From the NCBI GenBank assembly GCA_963763485.1, contig CAVXOW010000007.1, positions 248,001 to 312,000 on the forward strand: 64,000 nucleotides of DNA, in the 5' to 3' direction. The position numbers and the translations under genes are program-made. Below are positions 8,138 through 16,793 of the stretch, one piece after another; positions within the stretch are counted from its first letter, which is position 1, and each line of letters starts with the position of its first letter. The notes under the pieces are model-generated. The model had not been told where the DNA came from. It did no database searches and was given only the letters and a program-made list of their open reading frames with translations. Source of the stretch: CAWCKS01 sp963763485 (GTDB lineage: Bacteria > Pseudomonadota > Alphaproteobacteria > Rhizobiales > Xanthobacteraceae).

Positions 8138-9304
8138 ATGAGACGGCGTCAGTTCATGTCTCTTCTCGGTAGAGCTGCGTTGGCACCTTTCATCGTGTCG
8201 CGTGGGCACGCTGATCCGCGGGACGGCTGTGGTCTTCCGGTTGCGCAAGACGACGACTGGCCCGTCGCCTCGGTCAACGACGATAGCCACATCGAGCGCG
8301 ACGCGTTGTGCCGGATGGCTGACAAACTCGCAGCCAATAGCAGCGTGCATGCCGTTGTGGTCGCGCGCCGCGGCAAGCTGATGTTCGAACGGTACTTCAG
8401 GGGTGACGAGCAGATTCCCGGTCGTCTTTACGGCCACCGGATCGAAAACGTCACCTTTGACGCCGATACACTGCACAACATGAAGTCGGCTTCAAAGAGC
8501 GTTATGTCACTCGCAGTCGGGATCGCGATCGATCAAGGGTTGATACGCAGCGTCGACGAACCGATCTTCAGTTTCTTCCCCGAGTTGTCAGACTTACGTT
8601 CCCCCGAAAAGGACCGGATCCAGCTGGTGCACGCGCTCACCATGTCGATGGGTCTGAGGTGGGTAGAGGCGACACCAGCTACCGGAGACTACAACAACGA
8701 CGAGGCGCGCATGCATATGGCGTCGGATCAGTGTCGCTATGTCCTCGGGCTTCCGGTGACCGCGCCGGCCGGACAGGAGTTCTTCTACAACACCGGCGCG
8801 CTCGCGCTGGTATCGGCCGTCCTGCGCAAAGCGACCGGACGGCCCTTCGACGAATTTGTACGCGTGAACTTGTTCGACCCCCTGGGCATCACTCGCATGG
8901 CATGGGAGCAGTACCGCGGGGAGCCTGACGCCGGCGGGGGATTGCACCTGCGACCGCGCGATATGGCAAAAATCGGCCAGCTGGTCCTTGCCGGCGGGCG
9001 TTGGAACGATCGTCAGATCGTATCCAAAGATTGGATCGAAGCCTCGACGACATGGAAGCTCAAGGCCACGGACGATCAATCATATGGCTATCTCTGGTGG
9101 CTCGGTCGCATCCGGCTCAATGGGCGCGACGTTAGCTGGGTTGGCGCGCTTGGTCGCGGCGGGCAGTCGATCCGCATCGTGCCGGAGCTCGATCTCGTTG
9201 TCGCGGTGACCGCGGGATATTACGAGGATTACAGCCCGCAAGCGTTTCAATTGCAGTTCGGCGTTTTCAGGGACGTGTTGCGGGCGATCCCGACATCGGG
9301 CTGA
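8138..9304 (+). CDS. Serine hydrolase of the class C beta-lactamase fold
   Basis: A 388-residue protein with a twin-arginine export signal (RRRQFMSLLGRAA, residues 2-14). The catalytic tetrad SASK gives Ser117 and Lys120, the SxxK motif of penicillin-binding-protein-like hydrolases. The second motif looks like FFYNTGAL, where Tyr-Asn takes the usual Tyr-x-Asn place. Near the C-terminus WVGALGRGGQSI is likely the third-motif strand. The family includes esterases and D-aminopeptidases as well as true lactamases, so antibiotic hydrolysis should not be assumed. It lies 22 bases after the previous hydrolase and could be the sixth gene of the same transcript. Confidence 0.8.
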   Translation: MRRRQFMSLLGRAALAPFIVSRGHADPRDGCGLPVAQDDDWPVASVNDDSHIERDALCRMADKLAANSSVHAVVVARRGKLMFERYFRGDEQIPGRLYGHRIENVTFDADTLHNMKSASKSVMSLAVGIAIDQGLIRSVDEPIFSFFPELSDLRSPEKDRIQLVHALTMSMGLRWVEATPATGDYNNDEARMHMASDQCRYVLGLPVTAPAGQEFFYNTGALALVSAVLRKATGRPFDEFVRVNLFDPLGITRMAWEQYRGEPDAGGGLHLRPRDMAKIGQLVLAGGRWNDRQIVSKDWIEASTTWKLKATDDQSYGYLWWLGRIRLNGRDVSWVGALGRGGQSIRIVPELDLVVAVTAGYYEDYSPQAFQLQFGVFRDVLRAIPTSG

Positions 9305-9535
9305 AGCTGGAAGCGCCCCTGCGCTGCGGAGGTTTGGCGTTTGTGGGCGGCGCTGACAGCGCAATTTGGCTAATCACGTTGCGCAAAGTGTGCCCCATCG
9401 GGCATCCCCCTGCCGATATCAGGCAAATCGCCCGATTTTCAACTTCTGCCGTCCGTGATGTGCTAAGCGTCAGCAGCCCTGATTTGCAGTCGGCAAACCA
9501 ACCGAGCGCGATCGAATTCAACGGAATCGTCACAT

Positions 9536-10570
9536 ATGAACAGCACGGCCGACCCCGGCATCTCCACGCCTCAGATCTGGACACAGATTCTCGCGCGCTA
9601 TCGCGAGCCAAATCCCGTGCGCAGCTTCATCGAAATTGCCGTGACGCTGCTTCCACTTGCCGGGCTGTGGACCTTGTCGTGGACGGCGATCCATTTTGGC
9701 TACTGGGAGCTCTCGCTGGTGCTGGCGCTTCCCGCCGCCGGATTTATGGTGCGGTTGTTCATGATTCAGCATGACTGCGGGCACGGCGCTTTCTTTCGCA
9801 ACCGTCAAACCAATGACTGGGTCGGTCGCGTGCTCGGGGTGTTGACCCTGACGCCCTATGACTTCTGGCGACGCACGCACTCCGTGCATCATGCGAGCTC
9901 GGGCAATCTGGATCGTCGCGGACTGGGCGACATCGATACGCTGACTGTTGCCGAATATAAGAGCAAACCGTTCCTCGGCCGGTTGAGATACCGGCTCTAC
10001 CGGCATCCGGTCGTGATGTTTGGGCTGGGCCCTGCGTACCTGTTCCTTCTGCAACATCGCTGGCCGAGGGGCTTGATGCGTGCCGGGTGGGGTCCCTGGC
10101 TCAGCACGATGAGCACCAATTTCGCAATCGCTGCCATCGTCGCGACGCTGATCTGGTTTGTCGGCGTCGGTTCATTTCTGCTGGTGCATCTGCCGATCTC
10201 GCTGCTTGCGGCAACGTTCGGGGTCTGGCTGTTCTATGTGCAGCATCAGTTCAGCGATACGTCGTGGGACCATGCGGCCGACTGGAATCTGCACGAGGCG
10301 GCGCTTCACGGCAGCTCGTACTACGATCTGCCCGGCATCCTGCGCTGGTTCACCGCGAATATCGGGGTCCATCACGTTCACCACCTGTCGAGCCGGATCC
10401 CGTATTATCGGTTGAGGCGGGTGCTGCAGGAAAATCCTGTGCTGAAGGACGTCAATCGCATGTCGCTGGTGCAAAGCTTCAGCTGTGTGCGCCTCGTGCT
10501 CTGGGACGAGGAGCGTCGGCGGCTGGTGACGTTCCGCGAGGCGGCGAGAAGTCGTTCTCTCCGGCCTTGA
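9536..10570 (+). CDS. Fatty acid desaturase (membrane, di-iron)
   Basis: A 344-residue membrane desaturase. All three histidine boxes are present: HDCGH at 79-83, HSVHH at 115-119 and HHVHH at 279-283. These bind the di-iron centre facing the cytoplasm. Hydrophobic helices lie at about 32-55, 60-78, 195-215 and 218-238. The second box is followed by ASSGNLDRRGLGD, typical of the desaturases related to FadS and to omega-6 types. The enzyme would introduce a double bond into membrane acyl chains or another lipid. It is flanked by 230 bases upstream with no gene and by a perfect hairpin downstream, so it appears to be transcribed alone. Confidence 0.88.
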   Translation: MNSTADPGISTPQIWTQILARYREPNPVRSFIEIAVTLLPLAGLWTLSWTAIHFGYWELSLVLALPAAGFMVRLFMIQHDCGHGAFFRNRQTNDWVGRVLGVLTLTPYDFWRRTHSVHHASSGNLDRRGLGDIDTLTVAEYKSKPFLGRLRYRLYRHPVVMFGLGPAYLFLLQHRWPRGLMRAGWGPWLSTMSTNFAIAAIVATLIWFVGVGSFLLVHLPISLLAATFGVWLFYVQHQFSDTSWDHAADWNLHEAALHGSSYYDLPGILRWFTANIGVHHVHHLSSRIPYYRLRRVLQENPVLKDVNRMSLVQSFSCVRLVLWDEERRRLVTFREAARSRSLRP

Positions 10571-10596
10571 ATCGACCGCGTGTTTCTTCTTCATAA

Positions 10597-10623
10597 CGCG
10601 CACGTCGCGGGACGACGTGCGCG
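10597..10623. terminator. Perfect 11-bp hairpin between convergent genes
   Basis: CGCGCACGTCG at 10597-10607 pairs with CGACGTGCGCG at 10613-10623 around a 5-base loop. It lies 27 bases after the desaturase stop and 32 bases after the convergent binding-protein gene's stop. No long T run follows on either strand, so it may act with Rho or as an RNA 3'-end stabiliser. Confidence 0.55.
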
Positions 10624-10654
10624 CGATCGACAGATCGGCGCTATCGCCGCCTGC

Positions 10655-12370
10655 TCAATGCCCCATGCGCTTCTTCAGCTCCTGATCGATCCAGATCCGG
10701 GCGTAGATCGGACCCGGCCGCGCGGCTCCGGCGCGCAGTTCGCCATTATAATTCTTCACCCACGGCCACCACGCCGAGAAGTAGTAAGGCACGGGTAGAA
10801 AGACGTAGGGCACACCGCGAAGGATATCGTGCGCCATGTCGCGGAACATGCCATAGCGCTTGGCATCGTCGCGCTCGCGCGCCGCATCCGCGAATTTCTG
10901 GCCAAACGCCGGATCGTTCCATTGCGCAGGATTGTAGGTGTGGCTCACGAAATTGACCCGCGTCGACGTGAACGGGTTCGACATTCCGGCCGTGAAGAAA
11001 TAGCCGGGCGCGTTGGTGTTGTTGTTCATCACCGAGAGATGCGCGGCATACTCCATGACCTGGACGTCGAGCTTGACGTTCACCTGTTCGAAATATCCGG
11101 CCAGAAGCGACAGCAGATCGATGCCCACAGGATCGCACGCGCACACCTGGACCTTGATAGTGAAGCCGTCTGCCAGACCCGCCTCGGCAAGCAGCCGCTT
11201 CGCCTTTGCGACATCGTATCTGAACAGCTCCTTGATATCGTCAGGCATGGACTCAAGCGGCTCGTAGTAGCCGATCCAGTCCGGGTGCATGGGAAAGCCG
11301 AACATCTCGGCATTGCCGCCGTAAAACGATTTCTGGACCGCCTCCTTGTCGACGGCGTAGTTCAGGGCTTTGCGCACCCTGATGTCGTCGAACGGCTTGG
11401 TGTCGACCCGCATGGCAAACTCACGTGGACTGCCGAGCACGCGCGACCATTTCAGCTCCGGTGTGCTCTTCTTCAGGCTGTCGACGTTCTCCCAGCTGAT
11501 GGTTTCAAGAATATCGAGCTGTCCGCTGCGCAGCGCGGTGATCTGCGTCGCCTGGTCCTTGATGATGCGATAGGTAAGCTTGTCGATGAACGGCAGCTTG
11601 TATTCGGTGCCGCCGACGGTGTCCTTGCCCCAATAGATCGGGTTCTTCTCGTAGGTGTGCGAGTTGCCGGACACGTAGTTGGTCAGCTTGAACGGCCCGG
11701 TGCCGTTGGCGTTCTTCCAGTCCGCGGCGCCGGCGTCGACAACCTCCTTCGGCTCAATCGCCGCCGTGAAGCCGTAGCCGAGGCGCAAATCCCAGTCGGC
11801 GACGTAGTCCTTGAGGTCGTAGACCAGCGTGTACTTGTCGCGCGCCGTGGTCTTGTCGATGAAGGCATAGAGATCGCCGACCTGCTTCGAACTCGTCGCC
11901 ATGCAATTCTGGGCGAAGATGACGTCGTCGGCGGTGAATTCGCGCGAAGCCATCACACCCGGCTTGTCGGGGTACATGATGCCCTTGCGCAGCTTGACGA
12001 CAAGCCGCAGCGGCGTCTCCCATGACCACGATTCGGCAAGCTCGCCGCGGATCGCATCGCTCGGCAGGAATCCGAACGCGGTGAAAGGATATTTGCCGCC
12101 GCGGCCGATACTCTGGTTGAGATCGGCGGCCATCAGCGTTTCATACATCTGGCCGGCGTCGTGATTGAACTTCCAGGGCCAGTCGCCCTGATCCCACGAG
12201 ATCGCATTGATCGTCACGTGGACGGTGCCCACTTCGAGCGACCCGCCGTAACGCGGTTGCTCGGTTTCGAGCCTGGCTGGATCTGGTTTCGCGGTTTGCG
12301 CCGACGCAGCGCCCGCCGCAACACTGATGCAACAAGAAAGCAGCAGACCTTGAAGTAGCTCCCGTCGCAT
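10655..12370 (-). CDS. ABC transporter substrate-binding protein, family 5 (peptide-type)
   Basis: A 571-residue periplasmic binding protein with a signal peptide (residues 1-24, cleavage after GAASA). It has the family 5 layout of extracellular solute-binding proteins: LAESWSWETPLRLVVKLR, FTADDVIFAQN, NGTGPFKLTNY, KALNYAVDKEAV and YDVAKAKRLLAEAG all match known motifs of DppA/OppA-like receptors. Ligands of this family range from peptides to nickel and opines, and the sequence does not decide. No permease or ATPase gene is adjacent on either side, so it is an orphan receptor here. A hairpin at 10597-10623 closes the gene. Confidence 0.88.
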   Translation of the reverse strand: MRRELLQGLLLSCCISVAAGAASAQTAKPDPARLETEQPRYGGSLEVGTVHVTINAISWDQGDWPWKFNHDAGQMYETLMAADLNQSIGRGGKYPFTAFGFLPSDAIRGELAESWSWETPLRLVVKLRKGIMYPDKPGVMASREFTADDVIFAQNCMATSSKQVGDLYAFIDKTTARDKYTLVYDLKDYVADWDLRLGYGFTAAIEPKEVVDAGAADWKNANGTGPFKLTNYVSGNSHTYEKNPIYWGKDTVGGTEYKLPFIDKLTYRIIKDQATQITALRSGQLDILETISWENVDSLKKSTPELKWSRVLGSPREFAMRVDTKPFDDIRVRKALNYAVDKEAVQKSFYGGNAEMFGFPMHPDWIGYYEPLESMPDDIKELFRYDVAKAKRLLAEAGLADGFTIKVQVCACDPVGIDLLSLLAGYFEQVNVKLDVQVMEYAAHLSVMNNNTNAPGYFFTAGMSNPFTSTRVNFVSHTYNPAQWNDPAFGQKFADAARERDDAKRYGMFRDMAHDILRGVPYVFLPVPYYFSAWWPWVKNYNGELRAGAARPGPIYARIWIDQELKKRMGH

Positions 12371-12605
12371 GTCGCCCTCCCATGGCTTCGCGATTTCGCG
12401 CTAGTCGATCGGTTCTCCTGTCGCCTTCGTGGCGATTGTTTTTTTGTGGTTCAAACAAACGGCCGGCCCGCACAGCTGGCTGTGTCCGGCGCGGCGAGCG
12501 CCTGGGCGGCTCAAAGTGGCAGCTTCCAGGCGAAGTCGCATCCTGCTATGGGCGCGACGCTGCGTCCAGATCATTCAGGATGCGCAAATCGCCACGCCCA
12601 TCAGA

Positions 12606-13662
12606 TCACCGCTGCAGGATCGCCAGCGCCTGGCGCGACAGTTCGGGCGCGTTGTTCTCGGCCTTGCGATCGCTCGCGGCGATGCCGGCGAGGATGCGGC
12701 GGTAGACGCCTTGCCCGATCGCGGCGAGACGGAAGATGGCAAACGCGAGATAGAAGTTCCAGTGGTCGACGCCTGAGCGCGCGGTGCGGCGACAATAGGC
12801 TTCGAGATAGGCTTGTTCGGTCGGGATGCCGCTGGTCGCAAAATCGACGCCCTGCAGCGTGCCCCAGCTCGATCGCTTGGAGTGCCAGAGGAAGCAGTTG
12901 TAGGCGATATCGGCGAGCGGATGGCCGATCGTCGAGAGTTCCCAGTCGAGCACCGCGATCAGCCGCGGCGCGGTACGGTCGAACATCGTGTTCTCGAGGC
13001 GGTAGTCGCCGTGCGCGATGGAGATCGAACTCATCCGCCGGAATGAGCTTCGGCAGGGTCGCGATCAGCGTTTCCATCTCGGGGATGACTTCGGTCTCGG
13101 CGTCGCGGTATTGTTTGGTCCAGCGCTTGACCTGGCGCTCGAAATAATTGCCGGGCCGGCCATAGTCTGAGAGGCCGACCGCGTTGAAATCGACCTGGTG
13201 CAGTTTTGCCAGCGTCAGGTTGAGCTGGTCGTAGATTTCGGCCTGCTCGGCGCGCGGCAAGCCGGGGAGGCGGGCGTCGCGAAAAATCCGGCCGTCGAGA
13301 TAGTCCATCACATAGAACGCCGCGCCGATCACCTCAGGATCTTCGCAGAGGTGCTGCATGTGCGGGACCGGGACCTTGCCTTCCAGCGCCTTCATGATGC
13401 GGTGCTCGCGGTCGACCTGGTGTGCGCTCGCAAGCAGCGTGCCGGGCGGTTTCTTGCGCAGCACGTAACGCCGCGCTCCCTCCGCGCCGTCGGTCGAGAG
13501 CAGAAACGTCGGGTTCGAGGTGCCACCCTGGAACTGGCGCACCTCGAGACGGCTGCCGAGGTCCGCGATGCGACCCTTGAGGTACCCGTAGAGGCGTTGC
13601 TCGTCGAAGCGATGGGCGGGCGCGACCTCGGTGGTCGCGGTGTCGGCGTTTTGATTGGTCAT
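12606..13662 (-). pseudogene. Phosphotransferase family protein (APH/acyl-CoA dehydrogenase-linked), frameshifted
   Basis: A kinase-fold phosphotransferase of the aminoglycoside phosphotransferase family, of the branch found with acyl-CoA dehydrogenases. The N-terminal part from ATG 13662 has QFQGGTSNPTFLL and YVLRKKPPG (ATP-binding Lys). After LIPADE, near 13036, the frame shifts by one base; the rest, IAHGDYRLENTMF and AVLDWELSTIGHPLADI, continues in another frame to 12606. Those contain the catalytic HGDxxxxN and the metal-binding D. Read together they make a full protein of about 350 residues. A single base inserted near GATGAGTTC would explain the break, either mutation or sequencing error. 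The region 12371-12605 upstream of the binding-protein gene holds nothing recognisable. Confidence 0.8.
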
Positions 13663-13803
13663 TGCCGCGAGGCTGGGTCAGTGGCGGGCCTTAGTCAAGC
13701 AATGGCTGACCTTGCCAAGGCAACCGATCCGAAGTTTCATTGTATTTCGATACGCTCTCCGCCTTCGGCATCGAGCGCCGCCGCAGCAAATGTGACCGAA
13801 ATC

Positions 13804-15213
13804 ATGACCGAGACCGATCGACTCTCCGACGCGATCAGCATCATCGTCCCGACGGGGATGCTCGGCGGTGGCGTCAGCCGCAAGCAAGTCCAGTACGGCA
13901 TCGCTTGCGGCGCCAGTGCCATCGCGGTGGATTCCGGATCAACCAACTCAGGGCCGGCCTATCTCGCGCGGGGCGTCTCTAAGATGAACCGCGAGTCGGT
14001 CAAGCGCGACCTCAAGATACTGATGGCGGAAGCACATGACGCGAACATTCCGTTGCTGGTGGGGACCTGCGGCACCAGCGGTACCGACGCAGGCGTCGAC
14101 TGGACCCGCGACATCGCGCTCGAAATCGCAAGCGAGCTCGGCATCGCGCCGAAAATCGTGTGTCTGTACAGCGAGCAGCAGCCGGACAACCTGATCCGCA
14201 AAAATCGCGAAGGCAAGATCACGGCATTGCCACCGCTCGGGCCGATCAGCGATGCCGATCTGAAATCCTGCGAGCACATCGTCGCCTTGATGGGGCCGGA
14301 GCCGTACATCGCCGCGCTCAAGGCCGGCGCGGATATCGTGCTTGGCGGGCGCACGACCGACACCGCGGTTCTCGCCGCCGTGCCGCTGATGCGCGGCGCC
14401 GCCACTGCGCAAGCGTGGCACGCAGCCAAGATCGCCGAGTGCGGTGGCCTCTGCACGGTGAACCCGAGCCTCGGCGGTGTCCTGATGCGCGTCGGCCGCG
14501 ATGCGTTCGAGATCGAGCCGCTCGATTTCGACAACCAGTGCTCGCCGGAAACATTGTCGGCGCATCTGCTGTACGAGAACAGTGATCCGTTCATGCTCAC
14601 CGAGCCGGGCGGCGTCCTCGACGCCACGCATGCGGACTATCGCTGGGTCGACAATCGCATCACCCGCGTCACCGGCTCGCGCTGGACACTAAAACCCTAC
14701 ACCATGAAGCTCGAAGGGGCGCGCGGCGGCGATTTCCAGACCATCATGTTCATCGGCATCGAGGATCCGGAGGTGCTCGCCAGCCTCGATGAATTCCACG
14801 ACCTCATGCAGCGCACGTTGACGAACAGGATCACGCGGACGTTTGGCGAGGAGGCGGCGCGGTTCGACGTGTCGTTGCGCATCTACGGCTGGAACGGCAC
14901 CTCCGGCCGGCCGGTGCCATCGGGCACGGTGCCGCCGCGTGACGTCGGGGTGATGTTCGTGGTGACGGCGCCGACGCAGGACCTCGCCAACCGAATGGCC
15001 AAGGCGTGCAATCCGGCCTTCTTCCACACACCGTTGCGACGGGGCATCGAAATGCCGAGCTACGCGTTTCCGTTCACGCCCGCTGAAATTTCGCGCGGTC
15101 AGGTCTATGAGTTCGTTCTCAATCATGTCGTCCACACCCGCGACGGCCTTGAGCTGGTGCGCACCGAGATGATTGATCTGGCGATCAAGACGCGGGGAGC
15201 CGTCAATGCCTAA
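13804..15213 (+). CDS. AtuA family protein (acyclic terpene utilization/DUF1446)
   Basis: A 469-residue protein started at ATG 13804. The reading frame is open from 13198, but that part is antisense to the phosphotransferase gene and is not coding. The N-terminal IIVPTGMLGGGVSRKQ, then VDSGSTNSGPAYLARG and GTCGTSGTDAGVDW, are characteristic of AtuA. Further on are ADIVLGGRTTDTAVLA and KLEGARGGDFQT. AtuA belongs to citronellol/geraniol degradation in Pseudomonas, but its precise role is not settled and homologues occur outside terpene pathways. The DUF4387 gene overlaps its last 8 bases, so the two products are probably made together. Confidence 0.86.
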   Translation: MTETDRLSDAISIIVPTGMLGGGVSRKQVQYGIACGASAIAVDSGSTNSGPAYLARGVSKMNRESVKRDLKILMAEAHDANIPLLVGTCGTSGTDAGVDWTRDIALEIASELGIAPKIVCLYSEQQPDNLIRKNREGKITALPPLGPISDADLKSCEHIVALMGPEPYIAALKAGADIVLGGRTTDTAVLAAVPLMRGAATAQAWHAAKIAECGGLCTVNPSLGGVLMRVGRDAFEIEPLDFDNQCSPETLSAHLLYENSDPFMLTEPGGVLDATHADYRWVDNRITRVTGSRWTLKPYTMKLEGARGGDFQTIMFIGIEDPEVLASLDEFHDLMQRTLTNRITRTFGEEAARFDVSLRIYGWNGTSGRPVPSGTVPPRDVGVMFVVTAPTQDLANRMAKACNPAFFHTPLRRGIEMPSYAFPFTPAEISRGQVYEFVLNHVVHTRDGLELVRTEMIDLAIKTRGAVNA

Positions 15214-15514
15214 GCTCGGCGAGGTCTGCCGTCACATCCGTTCCAAGAACGCCGGCCCGTTCTGGGTCACGGTCGACCTGTTTTTCGATGGGGAGGAAAA
15301 GTTCCGACAGTACCGCGATACGCCCGCGCTAGGACTAGAGGTGTTCGCGCGGCTGTTTGAGACCGATCCCGCGCTCGTCAAACGCATCCCCGTCGACAAT
15401 CTGCACGTGATCAAGATTTCCTATCCGCGTCCCCATCCACAAGGTTGGATGCGCGAGCGTGACATGCATGCCGGGCAGCAATTCGCGCGACTGCTCGATC
15501 TCGAGGTCGGGTGA
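15206..15514 (+). CDS. DUF4387 domain protein
   Basis: A 102-residue protein starting at ATG 15206, preceded by a GGGGAG ribosome binding site inside the end of the AtuA gene. The segments IRSKNAGPFWVTVDLFF and VDNLHVIKISYPRPHPQGW fit the DUF4387 family. Its members are usually encoded directly after, or fused to, AtuA-like proteins. The overlap of 8 bases supports a functional pair, perhaps two chains of one enzyme. The biochemical function is unknown. Nothing looks damaged. Confidence 0.85.
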   Translation: MPKLGEVCRHIRSKNAGPFWVTVDLFFDGEEKFRQYRDTPALGLEVFARLFETDPALVKRIPVDNLHVIKISYPRPHPQGWMRERDMHAGQQFARLLDLEVG

Positions 15515-15517
15515 TCG

Positions 15518-15979
15518 TCAGCTCGTCGCCTTCGTCCGTGCCGCATACAGCTCGAGTATCATGCCCCAGCCGCCGTCCATCGACTGGCGCTGCGCTGCTG
15601 CCTTATCGCCGAAGCGCTCGAGCTGGCGGTGCTCGAACTCGATTTTCGTCTGCGCGGGGCCAAGCGTGACGAAGCGAACCTCGATCTCGGTCGAGAAATT
15701 ATCGTCGTATGTCCAGTCCGAGGCGATCTGCCACAGCAATACCAGCCGGCTCGGCGGCTCCCACACCTGCACATGGCCCCACAGGCAGATCGTGCCGTCA
15801 GTCGCGCGCTCGAACCAGCGGCCACCGGCGCGCGGCTCGATCACCGCGGTTTCGGCGGCCTGCGTGCCGATGTGATGGGTGGCGAGCGGCCACCACGCGC
15901 CGTGTTCCTCGGTGAAGACCCGGAACGCGCGCTCGCGCGTCGCGTCGACGACAAGACTCTTGCGGATCGGTTCGACCAT
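15518..15979 (-). CDS. SRPBCC/AHSA1 domain protein
   Basis: A 153-residue single-domain protein with a Bet v1/AHSA1-like fold (activator of Hsp90 ATPase homologue). ATG 15979 is preferred; GTG 15982 is an alternative. Signature stretches are SLVVDATRERAFRVFTEEHGAWWP, split here as RAFRVF then HGAWWP, plus EPRAGGRWFER and VWEPPSRLVLLW. Such proteins bind hydrophobic ligands in a deep cavity. It is the last gene of a three-gene operon with an ArsR regulator and a YciI-like gene. ArsR-SRPBCC pairs are widespread, but the ligand is not known. Confidence 0.87.
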   Translation of the reverse strand: MVEPIRKSLVVDATRERAFRVFTEEHGAWWPLATHHIGTQAAETAVIEPRAGGRWFERATDGTICLWGHVQVWEPPSRLVLLWQIASDWTYDDNFSTEIEVRFVTLGPAQTKIEFEHRQLERFGDKAAAQRQSMDGGWGMILELYAARTKATS

Positions 15980-15995
15980 CACTGATGCTCCAACG

Positions 15996-16322
15996 CTACT
16001 GATGCGGTTTTTCGATGCGGCTTTTGAGATTACCGAGCGCCTTCTGCCAGAGCTGGTCGAGGTAATCGCGGATCTCGGCGACCCGGTCGGGCTCGATGCG
16101 ATAGAGGTTGCGGGTGCCGATCGAGTCGTGGGCGATCAGACCGGCCTCGCTCAACACCTTCAGATGTTGCGACACCGCGGGCCGTGTCACCGGCAATCGC
16201 TCGGCGATGTCGCCGACCGAGCGCGGGCCATCGGCGAGGATTTCGATGATCGCGCGCCGCACCGGATCGGAAAACGCCGCGATACGATCGGAAGCGGCTT
16301 TGTCGGGTTGGCGGCGCGCCAT
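15996..16322 (-). CDS. ArsR family transcriptional regulator
   Basis: A 108-residue winged-helix regulator starting at ATG 16322. A longer frame to 16478 exists but lies over the YciI gene and has no family resemblance. DPVRRAIIEILADGPRSVGDIAERL and RPAVSQHLKVLSEAGLI, given here in parts, form the helix-turn-helix typical of ArsR. No metal-binding CxC motif is present, so it belongs to the metal-independent branch that is usually linked to SRPBCC proteins. It starts 5 bases after the YciI stop. The half-sites at 16672-16708, ahead of the operon, are its probable operator. Confidence 0.87.
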   Translation of the reverse strand: MARRQPDKAASDRIAAFSDPVRRAIIEILADGPRSVGDIAERLPVTRPAVSQHLKVLSEAGLIAHDSIGTRNLYRIEPDRVAEIRDYLDQLWQKALGNLKSRIEKPHQ

Positions 16323-16327
16323 GTTTT

Positions 16328-16642
16328 TCAGCTCGACTGGATCGACTTGCGCAAGTTCGCGCTCAGGATCGGATAGACGTCGTAGGAAAAGCCCTGGCCG
16401 GATTTCACAGTGGGATCGTTGTCGGTGATCACGCGCGCTTGCGCATCGTCGGCGCATTCGAGCACGCCGAGCCCCCACGCGCCTTTTGGATCGCCGACCG
16501 GGCCGAACAGCACGGCGATGCCTTTCTCCTGTTCAGCTTTCAGGTATGCAGCGTGCTGGCCCATCAGCGCGCGCTCGGCGTCGGTCATGGTTTTCGCGAA
16601 ATCGGGACGAGGGGGATTTAAGCGGCAGAAGAAGAAGGGCAT
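16328..16642 (-). CDS. YciI-like protein
   Basis: A 104-residue protein of the YciI/dimeric alpha-beta barrel type. FFFCRLNPPRPDF begins the first strand, MTDAERALMGQHAAYLK is the conserved helix with its His, and VLFGPVGDPKGAWGLGVLE forms the central strands. Family members are small enzymes or binding proteins of mostly unknown role. It is the first gene of the operon with arsR and the SRPBCC gene, with spacings of 5 and 16 bases. The stretch upstream contains repeated GTAAG half-sites at 16672-16708. Confidence 0.82.
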   Translation of the reverse strand: MPFFFCRLNPPRPDFAKTMTDAERALMGQHAAYLKAEQEKGIAVLFGPVGDPKGAWGLGVLECADDAQARVITDNDPTVKSGQGFSYDVYPILSANLRKSIQSS

Positions 16643-16671
16643 GGCGAAGGGTCCATTTGATCAAGTCCTAA

Positions 16672-16708
16672 CGGTAAGTCATCAGTGACCGTAAGTCAAT
16701 GCTTACCG
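16672..16708 (-). promoter_or_regulatory. Candidate ArsR operator with three half-sites
   Basis: CGGTAAG at 16672-16678, CCGTAAG at 16689-16695 and CTTACCG at 16702-16708. The first is the exact reverse complement of the third, and the first and second are direct repeats 17 bases apart. The site lies 30 bases upstream of the YciI start and 86 bases upstream of purD on the other side. Confidence 0.5.
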
Positions 16709-16793
16709 ATGAGATTTGTGTTGGCGGAGAGATCGCGCGTGCTTGAGCCCGCTCACAGCTCTCACTACAGAGAGGCCAGATGAGGACACCGGC

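Noticed and set aside
8138..9304. Beta-lactamase resistance gene
   Set aside because: The SxxK fold is shared with esterases and peptidases; the second motif is Tyr-Asn, not the full Tyr-x-Asn, and nothing points to antibiotics.
10829..12025. A 398-codon open frame on the plus strand
   Set aside because: Antisense to the solute-binding protein gene, which has a signal peptide and clear family motifs.
13198..13803. N-terminal extension of the AtuA frame
   Set aside because: It overlaps the broken phosphotransferase on the other strand and its residues have no family resemblance; AtuA homology starts just after ATG 13804.
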